Part shown: positions 28,753-37,504 of the stretch, piece by piece | Numbering within the stretch: position 1 is the first letter of the stretch | Layout of the letters: every line of letters starts with the position of its first letter | Source: Sphingomonadaceae bacterium | GTDB lineage: Bacteria; Pseudomonadota; Alphaproteobacteria; Sphingomonadales; Sphingomonadaceae | Length of the DNA: 46,946 nucleotides | Reading direction: 5' to 3' | NCBI GenBank assembly: GCA_947473355.1 | Contig: CANJCQ010000029.1 | Location: 1-46,946, forward strand | Notes under the pieces: generated by a model | What the model saw: the letters and a program-made list of their open reading frames with translations, nothing else | Told to the model about the DNA's origin: nothing | Databases searched by the model: none | Program-made: the position numbers and the translations under genes

Positions 28753-30489
28753 ATGCACGGCACCCTCACATATGATCTGGTCATCAAGGGCGGGATGATC
28801 ATCGATGGCATGCAGACCCCGCGCTATCGCGGCGATGTGGGCATTCGCGATGGCATGATCGTCGAGATCGGCAGCAACATCTCGGTTGCGGGGGCGAAGC
28901 AGGTGATTGACGCCAAGGGCAAGATCGTCGCCCCTGGCTTTGTCGATCTGCACACCCATTATGACAGCCAGCTGTTCTGGGATCCGTGGTGCACCATGTC
29001 CGGATGGCACGGGGTCACCAGCGTGGTGATCGGCAATTGCGGCTTCGGCTTTGCCCCCTGCAAGCCTGAAGACCGCGAGCGCACCATGCTCAGCCTGGTG
29101 CGCAACGAGGCAGTGCCGCTGGAAACGATGCGGCAGGGCATGCCGTGGGACTGGGTGAGCTTCAAGGAATACCTCGAAAGCGTAGAGCGCGCGCCCAAGG
29201 GCGTCAACATCATGTCCTTCGTGCCGCTGGCGCCGCTCTATGGCTATGTCGTCGGCACTGACGAGGCCAAGAAGCGCGCGGCGACTGATGATGAGTTGCA
29301 GCAGATGTGCGATCTGCTGGCCGAAGCAATGGAAGTCGGCGGCTGCGGCATCTCTGCGCAGATCCTGGGTGATGTCGGCAACGTCCAGCTCGATTTTGAC
29401 GGCACCCCGATGGTCACCGACACGATGAGCGAGCGTGATCTCATCGCCTTCTGCCGCACCATGGGCAGCACTGGGCGCGGCGTGGCGCAGCTTACCGGCG
29501 GCATGGAACTGGCCGAGATCATGGCGCGCGAAAGCGGCCGCCCGGTGATCTGGAACGCGTTGCTGGCCGAAGGCGCACTCAATCAACATGGCGGCGCCCG
29601 TATGACGCCGCGCGCTGCGCTCGACCGGCTCAAGCACCTCAACGAAGTCGATGGCCTGCGGGTTTATGCCCAGGCGCTGACCACCAATTTCGCCTCGCAG
29701 TTCACTTTCGAGGATTACAACCTCGCCGATGCCATCCCCATCTGGAAAGACACCTGCATGGGGACGATCGAGGAGAAGCTGGCCAAGTTCAGGGACCCAG
29801 AGCGGCGCGCGAAGCTGAAGGCGCTGCATGACGAGCGCGGCGGGCTGTTTGCAGCGGGCTATGTGGTGAACGAGATCAAGGTCGGCTGGATCCCGCTCGA
29901 TGTGCCAGACGGCCTCGCGCTCCAGGACAAATACGAGGGCTATACCATCGGCGAGATCGCGGCGCGCGAAGGCAAGCATTCGCTCGATGTGCTGATGGAC
30001 ATCGCGATTCTGGGCGAGCTCAAGTCGGGCTTCGAAACTAAGATGATCATGACTCCGCCTGAAAACATGAAGGAGATTGCCACTTCGCCAGTTGCAATCC
30101 CCGGGGTCAGCGATGGCGGCGCGCATACCAAATTCGTCACCACCGGACGTTATCCGACTGACTTGCTCAGCTACTGGGTGCGCGAAGAGAAGATCATGGA
30201 GCTGGAGGAGGCGCACTGGCGGCTCTCGGGCCTCGCCGCGCAGGCGGCGGGCCTCAGGGGCCGCGGCTGGCTGCAGGAAGGCATGGCGGCCGATATCGTC
30301 GTCTATGATCTCGAGAAGCTGGAAACCTTGCCGCAGCACCGGGTGTGGGACTATCCCGCCGGCGAATGGCGCCTGATCCAGAAGGCGGCGGGCTATGACC
30401 ATATCCTGGTCAACGGCCAAGTTACATTCAGCGATGGCGAATGCACTGGCGCCACACCCGGCAAGCTTCTGCGCCACGGCGCGGCCTGA
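28753..30489 (+). CDS. Amidohydrolase of the D-aminoacylase / dihydroorotase-like family
   Basis: A 578-residue metal-dependent hydrolase. It has the N-terminal beta-sandwich start (DLVIKGGMIIDG), the metal-binding PGFVDLHTHYDSQLFWDP, VVIGNCGFGFAPC, later GVSDGGAHTKFVTTG with a likely catalytic Asp, and the C-terminal sandwich (GMAADIVVYDLEKL). This is the Amidohydro_3 / N-acyl-D-amino-acid deacylase type, whose members cleave amide or related C-N bonds; the natural substrate is unknown. The ATG at 28753 has GGAGAG 6 bp upstream, and the in-frame extension through the repeat unit was rejected. It is followed 17 bp later by a second, unrelated amidohydrolase. Confidence 0.87.
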   Translation: MHGTLTYDLVIKGGMIIDGMQTPRYRGDVGIRDGMIVEIGSNISVAGAKQVIDAKGKIVAPGFVDLHTHYDSQLFWDPWCTMSGWHGVTSVVIGNCGFGFAPCKPEDRERTMLSLVRNEAVPLETMRQGMPWDWVSFKEYLESVERAPKGVNIMSFVPLAPLYGYVVGTDEAKKRAATDDELQQMCDLLAEAMEVGGCGISAQILGDVGNVQLDFDGTPMVTDTMSERDLIAFCRTMGSTGRGVAQLTGGMELAEIMARESGRPVIWNALLAEGALNQHGGARMTPRAALDRLKHLNEVDGLRVYAQALTTNFASQFTFEDYNLADAIPIWKDTCMGTIEEKLAKFRDPERRAKLKALHDERGGLFAAGYVVNEIKVGWIPLDVPDGLALQDKYEGYTIGEIAAREGKHSLDVLMDIAILGELKSGFETKMIMTPPENMKEIATSPVAIPGVSDGGAHTKFVTTGRYPTDLLSYWVREEKIMELEEAHWRLSGLAAQAAGLRGRGWLQEGMAADIVVYDLEKLETLPQHRVWDYPAGEWRLIQKAAGYDHILVNGQVTFSDGECTGATPGKLLRHGAA

Positions 30490-30506
30490 TCCAAGGGAAC
30501 AAAGCG

Positions 30507-31736
30507 ATGAAAAAAGCACGCAGCCCCGAATTCGGCACGATCTTCGATGCCGATCACCACTACTGGGAATCGAGCGACGCCTTCACCCGTTTCCGCGATC
30601 CCAAATTCGCCGAGCGCGGCGTGCGGCTGGTCGAGCTTGACGGCCAGTTGCGCTATTTCATTGGCGATCAGCCGCATCCGATGGTGCCGGGGCCGGGCGA
30701 CGTGCATGGCCGTCCCAAGCCGGGCATCCTTTACGACTATTTCGCCGGGCGCGAAGCGATCGACCCGGTGCGTCATGCCTATGGGGAAAAGGCAGCTGAC
30801 CATCCCGAATGGTTCAACCGCGAGGCGCGCATCAAGTCGATGGACGAGCAGGGCGTCGAAGCCTGCTGGATGTTCCCCTCGGGCGGCGTCTGCATCGAAG
30901 GACCGATGCAGCCCGATATCGAGGCTTCACTGCATATCCTTGGCGCGTTCAACCGCTGGATTGAGGACGAGTGGGGCTTCGCCTACCAGAACCGCATATT
31001 CGGTGTGCCCTTCCTGGCCTTGTCCGAACTCGATGCCGCGCTGGCCGAACTCGATTGGGCGATGCAGCGCGGCGCGCGGGTAATCTCGATCCGCAATGGC
31101 CCGGTGTTCACCCGCGATGGCAACCGCTCGCCCGCCGATCCCATCTATGATCCGTTCTGGGCGCGGGTCGAGGAAGCCGGGCTGGTGGTGACTGCCCATG
31201 CAGGTTACGACGATGGCTACCGCGATGTCGACAATGCCGTCGCGCGCGCCTGGGGTGTCGATTTGAGCGAGCGAAAGCGTCAGATTCATCTGGCCGGCGG
31301 CATGGATTTTTCGAGTACCTTGGTCACCATGCTCCAGAAGAAGCGGCTGGTGCACGATTTCGCCGCGATCCTGATCACGCACGGGTTGTTCACTCGCTTC
31401 CCGCGGCTGAAATTCGCCTATATCGAGAACGGCGCGCAGTGGGTCGGGCCGCTGCTGCACGATCTGCAGGTGGTGCATGGCCAGAACCCCGGCATGTTCG
31501 CCAGCAATCCTGTCGATCAGTTTCACAGCAACTGCTGGGTCGCGCCATTTGTCGAGGACGACGTCGCCGATCTGGCGCGGCATATCCCCACGGAGCGCAT
31601 CCTGTTCGGCTCGGACTGGCCGCACGCCGAAGGCATCGCTCATCCGCGCGATTTCTTCGGGCTGGTCGAGAGCTTCTCGGACGGCGACAAGCGCCGGATC
31701 ATGCGTGACAACGCGCGCGAACTGACTTTTGCCTGA
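30507..31736 (+). CDS. Amidohydrolase_2 family protein (ACMSD-like TIM barrel)
   Basis: 409 residues of the Amidohydro_2 type, related to aminocarboxymuconate-semialdehyde decarboxylase and resorcylate decarboxylases. Seen are FDADHHYWESSDAF at the N-terminus (the family metal site), TAHAGYDDG, ILITHGLFTRFPRLKFAYIE, and GSDWPHAEG with the catalytic Asp region near the end. Such enzymes hydrolyse or decarboxylate ring or acyl compounds. The ATG at 30507 is preceded by AAGGGA about 10 bp upstream. Gene order (28753-30489, this gene, then the epoxide-hydrolase-like gene) is tight, so the three are probably one operon. Confidence 0.87.
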   Translation: MKKARSPEFGTIFDADHHYWESSDAFTRFRDPKFAERGVRLVELDGQLRYFIGDQPHPMVPGPGDVHGRPKPGILYDYFAGREAIDPVRHAYGEKAADHPEWFNREARIKSMDEQGVEACWMFPSGGVCIEGPMQPDIEASLHILGAFNRWIEDEWGFAYQNRIFGVPFLALSELDAALAELDWAMQRGARVISIRNGPVFTRDGNRSPADPIYDPFWARVEEAGLVVTAHAGYDDGYRDVDNAVARAWGVDLSERKRQIHLAGGMDFSSTLVTMLQKKRLVHDFAAILITHGLFTRFPRLKFAYIENGAQWVGPLLHDLQVVHGQNPGMFASNPVDQFHSNCWVAPFVEDDVADLARHIPTERILFGSDWPHAEGIAHPRDFFGLVESFSDGDKRRIMRDNARELTFA

Positions 31737-31761
31737 CAAGGCGCGCGACGAGAGGACCTTT

Positions 31762-32160
31762 ATGCCAAGCGAAGCCGAGCAGCGAAACCTGGCCTGCGTG
31801 CGCCGCCTGTGCTCATCATGGCCAAAGCTGACCCGCGCAGGGTTCGCCGAGGTAATGACGCCCGATTGCCATTACATCAACATTCCCTGGCCCGATCGGG
31901 CGGTCACCGGGCCGGATGCGGCTTTCGATTTCCTCAGCTATTTTCAGACGGCATTCGAGACCAAACTGGAGATCCTGCGCGAAGTCGTGGGCGGCGATGT
32001 CGTCATGTCAGAGCGGCTCGAAACCTTTGCCCGCGCCAGCGACGGCAAGGTCATGCTGGAGCTTCCCGTTACTGGCGTCTTCGTGATGCGCGGCGGCAAG
32101 ATCGCCGAGTGGCGCGACTATTTCGATTCGGCCATCGTCGGCCCGATCATGCCGGGATAG
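31762..32160 (+). CDS. Limonene-1,2-epoxide hydrolase-like protein
   Basis: 132 residues of the NTF2 fold. Several positions line up with limonene-1,2-epoxide hydrolase: Y38 and N40 (HYINIP), R85 with E87 (SERLE), and W117 and D119 (EWRDYF). From memory these match Tyr53, Asn55, Arg99, Asp101, Trp130 and Asp132 of the Rhodococcus enzyme, with the Asp101 general acid replaced by Glu. Activity on an epoxide is plausible beside a P450 but unproven; it could also be a generic SnoaL-like protein. The ATG at 31762 has GAGGA 7 bp upstream. It overlaps the convergent P450 gene by 14 bases at the stops. Confidence 0.72.
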   Translation: MPSEAEQRNLACVRRLCSSWPKLTRAGFAEVMTPDCHYINIPWPDRAVTGPDAAFDFLSYFQTAFETKLEILREVVGGDVVMSERLETFARASDGKVMLELPVTGVFVMRGGKIAEWRDYFDSAIVGPIMPG

Positions 32161-33487
32161 CATCAAACTCCAGGTGCAATTCCTTCATCGCGCGCAGGAT
32201 GTAGGTGTTCTCATAGTCGAAATGCCGCGCGCCTTCCGGTCCGTGATGCGCTTCTGACAGGCGGATATTGCCGAGCCGCGCCAGCAGTCGCTCGATGCTG
32301 ACCCGCACTTCGCTGCGCGCCAGCGGCGAGCCGATGCAGGTATGTGCGCCGCGGCCAAAGGCGAGGTGCTCCTTGGCCTTCTTGCGATTGATATCGAAGT
32401 GATCGGGGTTCTCGAACCGGCGCGGGTCGCGGTTGGCGCCCATGTGGGTGAGCAGCAGCGTGGTGCCGGCCTTGATCTCGACCCCGCCGATGGTCACGGT
32501 CTTCTTGCACATCCGCCCGCCGCTCTTCACCGAGCCATCGAAGCGTAACAGCTCTTCGATGAAATCGGGAATGCGCGCCGGGTTGGCGCGCAGTTCGGAT
32601 TGCAGCGCCTGATCTTCGGCGAGCACCCGGAAGGCATTGGCGAGCAAGCGGTTGGTGGTATCCTGCCCCGCGCCGAACAGGAAGGCTCCAAGCCCGGTCA
32701 GATCAGTGAGCGAAGGGGTGCTCCCGTCCGGGAATTTTGACAGCGCCAGCTCGGTGAGGATGTCTTCGGTTCCCATGTCGGTGGTCTTGCCGATCAGCCC
32801 CAGCGCGCGGGCAATCGGCCGGAGGATCGGCTTGTTCAGCAAGCGGCGCTTGGCGATATATTTGAAGATGTCCTTGCCGATGGCGATCAGCGGATTGTCC
32901 TGGAACGACATATTGCCGCTCGGATCGACCGGGGCGGGCACGGCATTGTCGATCACATCGCGGAAGCGCTTGCGGCCTTCGGGAGGGATGCCGAGCAAGT
33001 CGGCGATCATCAGCGTGGCATAGGGGCAGCCATACTGCTTTGGCAGGTCAACCTTGCCGTCCTTGATGAATTCATCGATCAGCGCATCGGCTGTGCTGGC
33101 GAGGCTTGGCTCGAGCGCCTTGAGGCGGCTGGGCGTGAACAGCGTGGCCATGACCGAGCGCAGGTCGAGATGCCGCTGGCCATCAACGGTCACCACCTGA
33201 TCGGCAAAGGCGATCTTGCTGCGGTGGGCTTCAAGCTGGTCGGAAATATCGTCGCCTTGCGGCTCGAAAGGCAGTCCGGGGATCGGGCCGGTGACTGCGT
33301 TGATGCTGGAAAAGTGCTCGGTATCGAGCATGACCTGCACCGCTTCGTCATAGCCGGTGATCGCGACGACATTGCGGTGCGGCAGGCGGGCGACCGGGCC
33401 CTGTTCGCGCAGGAACCGGAAATAGGCGTGCGGGTCTTCGACCAGCGAGGTGTCGGTATAATAGTCGGCTGTGGCGTAATCGGTCAT
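32147..33487 (-). CDS. Cytochrome P450
   Basis: A soluble bacterial P450 of 446 residues. The haem ligand motif FGRGAHTCIG at 377-386 has Cys384. The I-helix shows GAGQDTT at 272-278 with the usual acid-Thr pair, the K-helix ExxR is EELLR at 311-315, and R-D-P-R-R-F-E-N-P-D follows. No membrane anchor and no fused reductase are present, and no ferredoxin or ferredoxin reductase gene lies next to it, so electron partners must be encoded elsewhere. It is presumably a mono-oxygenase starting attack on an inert substrate. A palindromic operator-like site lies 20 bp upstream. Confidence 0.94.
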   Translation of the reverse strand: MTDYATADYYTDTSLVEDPHAYFRFLREQGPVARLPHRNVVAITGYDEAVQVMLDTEHFSSINAVTGPIPGLPFEPQGDDISDQLEAHRSKIAFADQVVTVDGQRHLDLRSVMATLFTPSRLKALEPSLASTADALIDEFIKDGKVDLPKQYGCPYATLMIADLLGIPPEGRKRFRDVIDNAVPAPVDPSGNMSFQDNPLIAIGKDIFKYIAKRRLLNKPILRPIARALGLIGKTTDMGTEDILTELALSKFPDGSTPSLTDLTGLGAFLFGAGQDTTNRLLANAFRVLAEDQALQSELRANPARIPDFIEELLRFDGSVKSGGRMCKKTVTIGGVEIKAGTTLLLTHMGANRDPRRFENPDHFDINRKKAKEHLAFGRGAHTCIGSPLARSEVRVSIERLLARLGNIRLSEAHHGPEGARHFDYENTYILRAMKELHLEFDAIPA

Positions 33488-33506
33488 ACAGGGTCTCCCT
33501 GATCAT

Positions 33507-33520
33507 CATGATACATCATG
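33507..33520 (-). promoter_or_regulatory. Palindromic operator-like site upstream of the P450 gene
   Basis: CATGAT-AC-ATCATG, a perfect 6-2-6 inverted repeat 19 bp before the P450 start codon, set in an AT-rich patch with several GATCAT words. Such sites are typical of TetR- or GntR-type regulators. No regulator gene is adjacent. Confidence 0.5.
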
Positions 33521-33555
33521 GATCATAGATCAACGACCTGCGCCAGAGGAACTGT

Positions 33556-33630
33556 TGGCTGGGGCGGCAGGATTCGAACCTGCGAATGGCGGCATCAAAA
33601 GCCGCTGCCTTACCACTTGGCGACGCCCCA
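33556..33630 (-). tRNA. tRNA-Gln (anticodon TTG)
   Basis: The 75-nt minus-strand gene starts TGGGGCG and ends CGCCCCA plus discriminator G and an encoded CCA. The anticodon stem-loop has loop TTTTGAT with anticodon TTG at 33598-33596. The T-arm GCAGGTTCGAATCCTGC is intact, as is the D-arm with GTGGTAAGGC. The anticodon and the T1 acceptor base fit glutamine. Confidence 0.95.
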
Positions 33631-33890
33631 ACGTTGCGAGGCGCGCTTAGCGGCAGTTCGGCGGGAAGGGAAGGGCGGAGTGGGGCAGGCGGAAAATGCT
33701 GCTGCCATGCTGTATGGATGCTGCGCCTATGAGATAGTGTGGCGCAAAGGTAACACTTGCCCAGAAATGCAGCATTGTCCGTGAGTAGGTCTTGCAAATC
33801 TGGCATCCGGCGGCAAAAGCGGCGCTGGAATTGAAATAGGCCGATGGTGAGTCAATCCGCCTGGGCCTGGGTTTTGGGAGGAAGAACCAC

Positions 33891-36485
33891 ATGAAGCGTT
33901 CGTTTATCAAGCTCGCCCTGGCGACAACCACTGCAATGGTCGGGATCACGCCTGCCCTGGCGCAGGACACTGCGAGCAGCGACAACGGCGGCCTCGAAGA
34001 GATCATCGTCACTGCCCAGAAGCGCGAGCAGAGCGTGCAGGACGTGCCGATCGCGGTGACCGCAGTTTCCGAGGCGACACTTCAGGCGAACCGCATCACC
34101 ACGGTGAACGATCTGTCCGCAATCGCGCCGGGTCTGACTGTGAAGCCCTCGGCGGGCGGCATCCAGACGCCGTCGTTCACCATGCGCGGTCAGGTCAGCT
34201 TCGGCGTCGTCGCCGGTTCGGACAAGCAGGTGTCGGTCTATCTGGACGGTGTCTATATCTCCAGCCCGCGCGGCTCGATCTTCGATCTGCCCGATATTCA
34301 GCGCCTCGAGGTGCTGCGCGGTCCGCAGGGCACGCTGTTTGGCCGCAATGCCACCGCCGGTGCGGTCAGCATCACCACTCGCGATCCCAGTGGCAACGCA
34401 CGCGTGCGGCTTGAGGGCACCTATGGCAATTACGATCAGTACCGCATCCGGGCGACCGTAGAGACCCCCGAATTCGGACCGTTCAGCGCCCTGTTCAGCT
34501 ATGTCCGCAACTATCGCCGCGGCGAGATCGAAAACTCGCAGGCTGGCACGGTCTGGGACCGCACCAATTCGCCCGACACCCGCTTCGCCGTCAAATCTGT
34601 CTCGCCGCGCTGGCTCGGGACGGTCGATTCGAATTCCTACTTCGCTGCCCTCAAATTTGAGTCCGGCGATTTCAAGATGACCTACAAGTATGATCGCAAC
34701 GACGACAATGGCACGCCAGAGGGCACCTCGATCGCTGCCTATGACAGGACTGCTACTATTTTCCCCGGCAGCGGGCCAATTCTCGGCAATGTGCTGACGG
34801 CGCTCTACACCAGCAACAACGTCCACTTTAACCCTTCAGCCAAGCGGCCCGATATCGTGGACAATGCCTGGGTCATCCCGCGTGAGCAGCAAGTTCAGGG
34901 CCACAGCCTGACGGCCGTCTGGCGGGCTTCGGACAACGTCACGGTCAAGAATATCGCTGCCTATCGCCAGGCAATTGTGTTTGCGCCTTCGGCAATAGAT
35001 GGCGTCGGCACGGTGACATTCACGCAGGCCGCAGTGCAGCCGTTCGCGCTGCTTTCAGCGTTCTCTGCAGTTCCAGGTTTTGCCACCACCTATTTTGCCT
35101 CCCTCGCTGGCGATCCGGTCGCGATTGCAACGCGCAACGCAATTGTTAACAGTGTTGCTGGCGGCATTCAGGGACTGGTCGGTCAGCGCGCCGCAATCAT
35201 TGACTCGCAATCAAGCTCGATCGCGAAACAGTGGAGCGACGAAATCCAGGTCAACTACAGTTCCGACAAGCTGCAGATGACGGCAGGCGCGATCTACTTC
35301 CACTCCAAGGACGAATCCGGCGGCCCGGTCAGTCAGCAAAACACGCTGCAGTTCGGCACATTCATTTCCCCGCTCGGCGTAATTCCGCTGGGCAAGGAAG
35401 GGCGCAGTTTCAACAAGGCGACATCGCTCGCGGCCTATCTCCAGCTTGAATACAAGCTGACACCCGAACTGGAAGTCGTTGCTGGTGCGCGTATCACGCA
35501 CGACGAAAAGGACGCAACTTTCCGCTATGACGTCCGCTCGTCGACCGGCGTGGTAACGCCCAGGCCGTTGATCTTGGCTGCGACCTACAAGAATACCAAG
35601 CCCAATTTCATGGTTGGCCTGAACTGGAAGCCCAACCAGGATATTCTCGTTTACGGCAAGTATTCGACCTCTTTCGTTTCCGGCGGTTCGGCAGCGGCTA
35701 TCAACTATCAACCGGAGACAGCGAGCTCGTTCGAACTGGGGCTCAAGGCCGACCTGCTTGACAACAAGTTGCGGGCCAACCTTGCCCTGTTCCATGTCGA
35801 CTACAAGCATTTCCAGTCGCCGCAGGGTACGTCTAACGGACCGTCCAAAGATGCAGCTGTGGCGATCTGGACGCCGCTTTTCGGGGCTGTGGTTGCTCAG
35901 GAACTCGCCGAATCAACGGGTACATTCGTACTTGATCAGGGCGATATCAGGGCAAAGGGCTTCGAACTCGAGCTGACTGCCGCGCCGAGCCGGGGGCTGA
36001 CCGTGGGCACGGGCATCGGCTATACCGATGTGAGTTACCCCTTCACCAACCCGATAGCCGTCACTGCAAACAGGGGGCCGCTCGAAGTGACGAGCCGTCC
36101 CAAGTGGACTGTCAGCCTATTCGGCGCCTACGAAACGCAACCGATATTCAATGATGCCACGCTGCAGTTCCGTCTGGACGGACAATACCGCTCAGCGATC
36201 AAATTTGCGCAAAGCACCAAGACAGTTGCTCAGGGTGGTCCTTTTTATGATGACCTCAGCAACTTCGCAGCGGTTTCGGGGACGAAAGGTTACATGCTGG
36301 TCAATGGCCGCGTTGCCTTGCGTCATCTGAAGGTCGCTGGCGCCGATGCTGAACTGGCGGTTTGGGGCAAGAATATTACTGACCGCAAGGAAGCAACCTT
36401 TGCCCTGGCACTCGGCGCGCTGGGGGCCTCGAACAACTTCTTGACCGCGCGAACATTCGGTGTCGATCTCAACATCGAATTCTAA
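33891..36485 (+). CDS. TonB-dependent receptor
   Basis: An 864-residue outer-membrane receptor. It has a signal peptide (LALATTTAMVGITPALAQ), the sphingomonad-type TonB box region (LEEIIVTAQKREQSVQDVPI), plug motifs FTMRGQVSFG, VYLDGVYISSPRG and RLEVLRGPQGTLFGRNATAG, and a barrel ending FGVDLNIEF. This is the receptor class that expands in sphingomonads that grow on aromatic and terpenoid compounds. GGGAGGAAG precedes the ATG. It is followed by a strong intrinsic terminator and so is its own unit. The ~260 bp upstream hold no gene; I saw no convincing promoter or operator there. The substrate is unknown. Confidence 0.93.
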   Translation: MKRSFIKLALATTTAMVGITPALAQDTASSDNGGLEEIIVTAQKREQSVQDVPIAVTAVSEATLQANRITTVNDLSAIAPGLTVKPSAGGIQTPSFTMRGQVSFGVVAGSDKQVSVYLDGVYISSPRGSIFDLPDIQRLEVLRGPQGTLFGRNATAGAVSITTRDPSGNARVRLEGTYGNYDQYRIRATVETPEFGPFSALFSYVRNYRRGEIENSQAGTVWDRTNSPDTRFAVKSVSPRWLGTVDSNSYFAALKFESGDFKMTYKYDRNDDNGTPEGTSIAAYDRTATIFPGSGPILGNVLTALYTSNNVHFNPSAKRPDIVDNAWVIPREQQVQGHSLTAVWRASDNVTVKNIAAYRQAIVFAPSAIDGVGTVTFTQAAVQPFALLSAFSAVPGFATTYFASLAGDPVAIATRNAIVNSVAGGIQGLVGQRAAIIDSQSSSIAKQWSDEIQVNYSSDKLQMTAGAIYFHSKDESGGPVSQQNTLQFGTFISPLGVIPLGKEGRSFNKATSLAAYLQLEYKLTPELEVVAGARITHDEKDATFRYDVRSSTGVVTPRPLILAATYKNTKPNFMVGLNWKPNQDILVYGKYSTSFVSGGSAAAINYQPETASSFELGLKADLLDNKLRANLALFHVDYKHFQSPQGTSNGPSKDAAVAIWTPLFGAVVAQELAESTGTFVLDQGDIRAKGFELELTAAPSRGLTVGTGIGYTDVSYPFTNPIAVTANRGPLEVTSRPKWTVSLFGAYETQPIFNDATLQFRLDGQYRSAIKFAQSTKTVAQGGPFYDDLSNFAAVSGTKGYMLVNGRVALRHLKVAGADAELAVWGKNITDRKEATFALALGALGASNNFLTARTFGVDLNIEF

Positions 36486-36511
36486 GCAAAGTTTGAAGTC
36501 ACAAATGCAGG

Positions 36512-36540
36512 CGCCCGGGAACCCAGTTCCCGGGCGTTTT
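36512..36540 (+). terminator. Intrinsic terminator of the TonB receptor gene
   Basis: An 11-bp perfect stem CGCCCGGGAAC / GTTCCCGGGCG with a 3-base loop, followed by TTTT, 27 bp after the stop codon. It lies between the convergent receptor and SDR genes. Confidence 0.9.
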
Positions 36541-36553
36541 GCTTGGAGGCGGA

Positions 36554-37294
36554 TCAGGCGTTCAGCCCGCCATTCACGCTGATCACCTGCCCGGTGATCT
36601 TCGCCGCGCCCGGCCCGCACAGGAACACCGTGAGCGGCGCGATGTCTTCGGCGCTGGGCAGGCCGAGGCCAGCGCGCTTTTCTGCCTTGGCCATGCGTTC
36701 CGAGCCCATCTTCACAGCACTGTCGCTGCCCTTGACGTAGCTCGGACTGATGCAGTGGACGCGGATGTGATCGCGTGCTGCCTCGACCGCGAGGTTGCGC
36801 ACGAAGCCCATCACAGCTGCCCGCGCTGCGCCGATGATGGTCTGGCGGCGGGAGGCAAATATGCCGGCGTCGGAAGCGAAGGCAATCAAGGTGCCGCCGC
36901 GCACCTTGAGGTGCGGATAGGCGGCATGGGCGAGGCGCTGGAACCAGGCGGCGGATAGATCGTAAAAGCCGGTGAAATCGGCAGGATCGGTGTCGGGGAA
37001 ATAGCCGGTAATCTTCCCGCGCCCGGTTGAAATGCAATCGACCACGGCATCGATGTGGCCAAACTTCGCGGCGGCTTCGGCCATGATGCTGGTGGCGGCA
37101 TTGGTGTCCCACATGTCGCAGATGATGCCTGCGGCTTCTGTGCTCGTTTGCAATTCGGCCACCAGTGCGGCGATCTTGTCGGCGCTGCGCCCCTGTACGA
37201 TCACCGACCAGCCATGGCTCGCCGCCTCGCGCGCGACGGCTGCCCCGATTGAGCCGCTGCCGCCGGTGATCAGCATTACATGCTGGTCAGTCAT
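36554..37294 (-). CDS. SDR-fold protein lacking catalytic Tyr and Lys
   Basis: A 246-residue short-chain dehydrogenase/reductase by fold: nucleotide-binding TGGSGSIG at 10-17, a DAVVDCIS strand, SPSYVKG, and the C-terminal GQVISVNGGLNA. The usual catalytic Ser is at 141, but the positions 13 and 17 residues on, which should be Tyr and Lys of YxxxK, are Ile154 and Arg158. Standard alcohol-ketone oxidoreduction is therefore doubtful; it may be a binding protein or have a changed chemistry. Its SD (AGGAGGA, 37301-37307) lies in the arm of a repeat unit, 6 bp before the ATG. It is convergent with the TonB receptor. Confidence 0.85.
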   Translation of the reverse strand: MTDQHVMLITGGSGSIGAAVAREAASHGWSVIVQGRSADKIAALVAELQTSTEAAGIICDMWDTNAATSIMAEAAAKFGHIDAVVDCISTGRGKITGYFPDTDPADFTGFYDLSAAWFQRLAHAAYPHLKVRGGTLIAFASDAGIFASRRQTIIGAARAAVMGFVRNLAVEAARDHIRVHCISPSYVKGSDSAVKMGSERMAKAEKRAGLGLPSAEDIAPLTVFLCGPGAAKITGQVISVNGGLNA

Positions 37295-37297
37295 AAG

Positions 37298-37494
37298 CGC
37301 TCCTCCTTCCCCCTCGATGGGGGAAGGATACGGAGGCTTGGTCCTGCGCAGCAGGGCCTAGTCGCAGTTGGATGGGGGTGATCTGGCCGAAAGCGTTGCG
37401 CCTGATTGAGAGCACCCCCCCACCCAACCTGCGCTAGGCTCGCTGCGCTCACCAAGCTCCGGTATCCCTCCCCCATCGAGGGGGAGGAGGAGCG
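37298..37494. repeat. Long paired inverted repeat unit (family D)
   Basis: Two ~80-bp arms in inverted orientation. Each starts CGCTCCTCC, continues with a hairpin CCCCCTCGATGGGGG, and ends in a GTTGG(A/G)TGGGGG segment. The arms are diverged but clearly alignable, with a central spacer of about 35 bp. The unit fills the gap between the SDR start and the dnaB stop. Its outer left arm gives the SDR gene its SD. Confidence 0.8.
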
Positions 37495-37504
37495 TTGCGC
37501 CACC

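Noticed and set aside
28471..30519. 682-codon minus-strand frame opposite the amidohydrolase
   Set aside because: It mirrors the amidohydrolase codons, contains no recognisable domain, and runs through the repeat unit.
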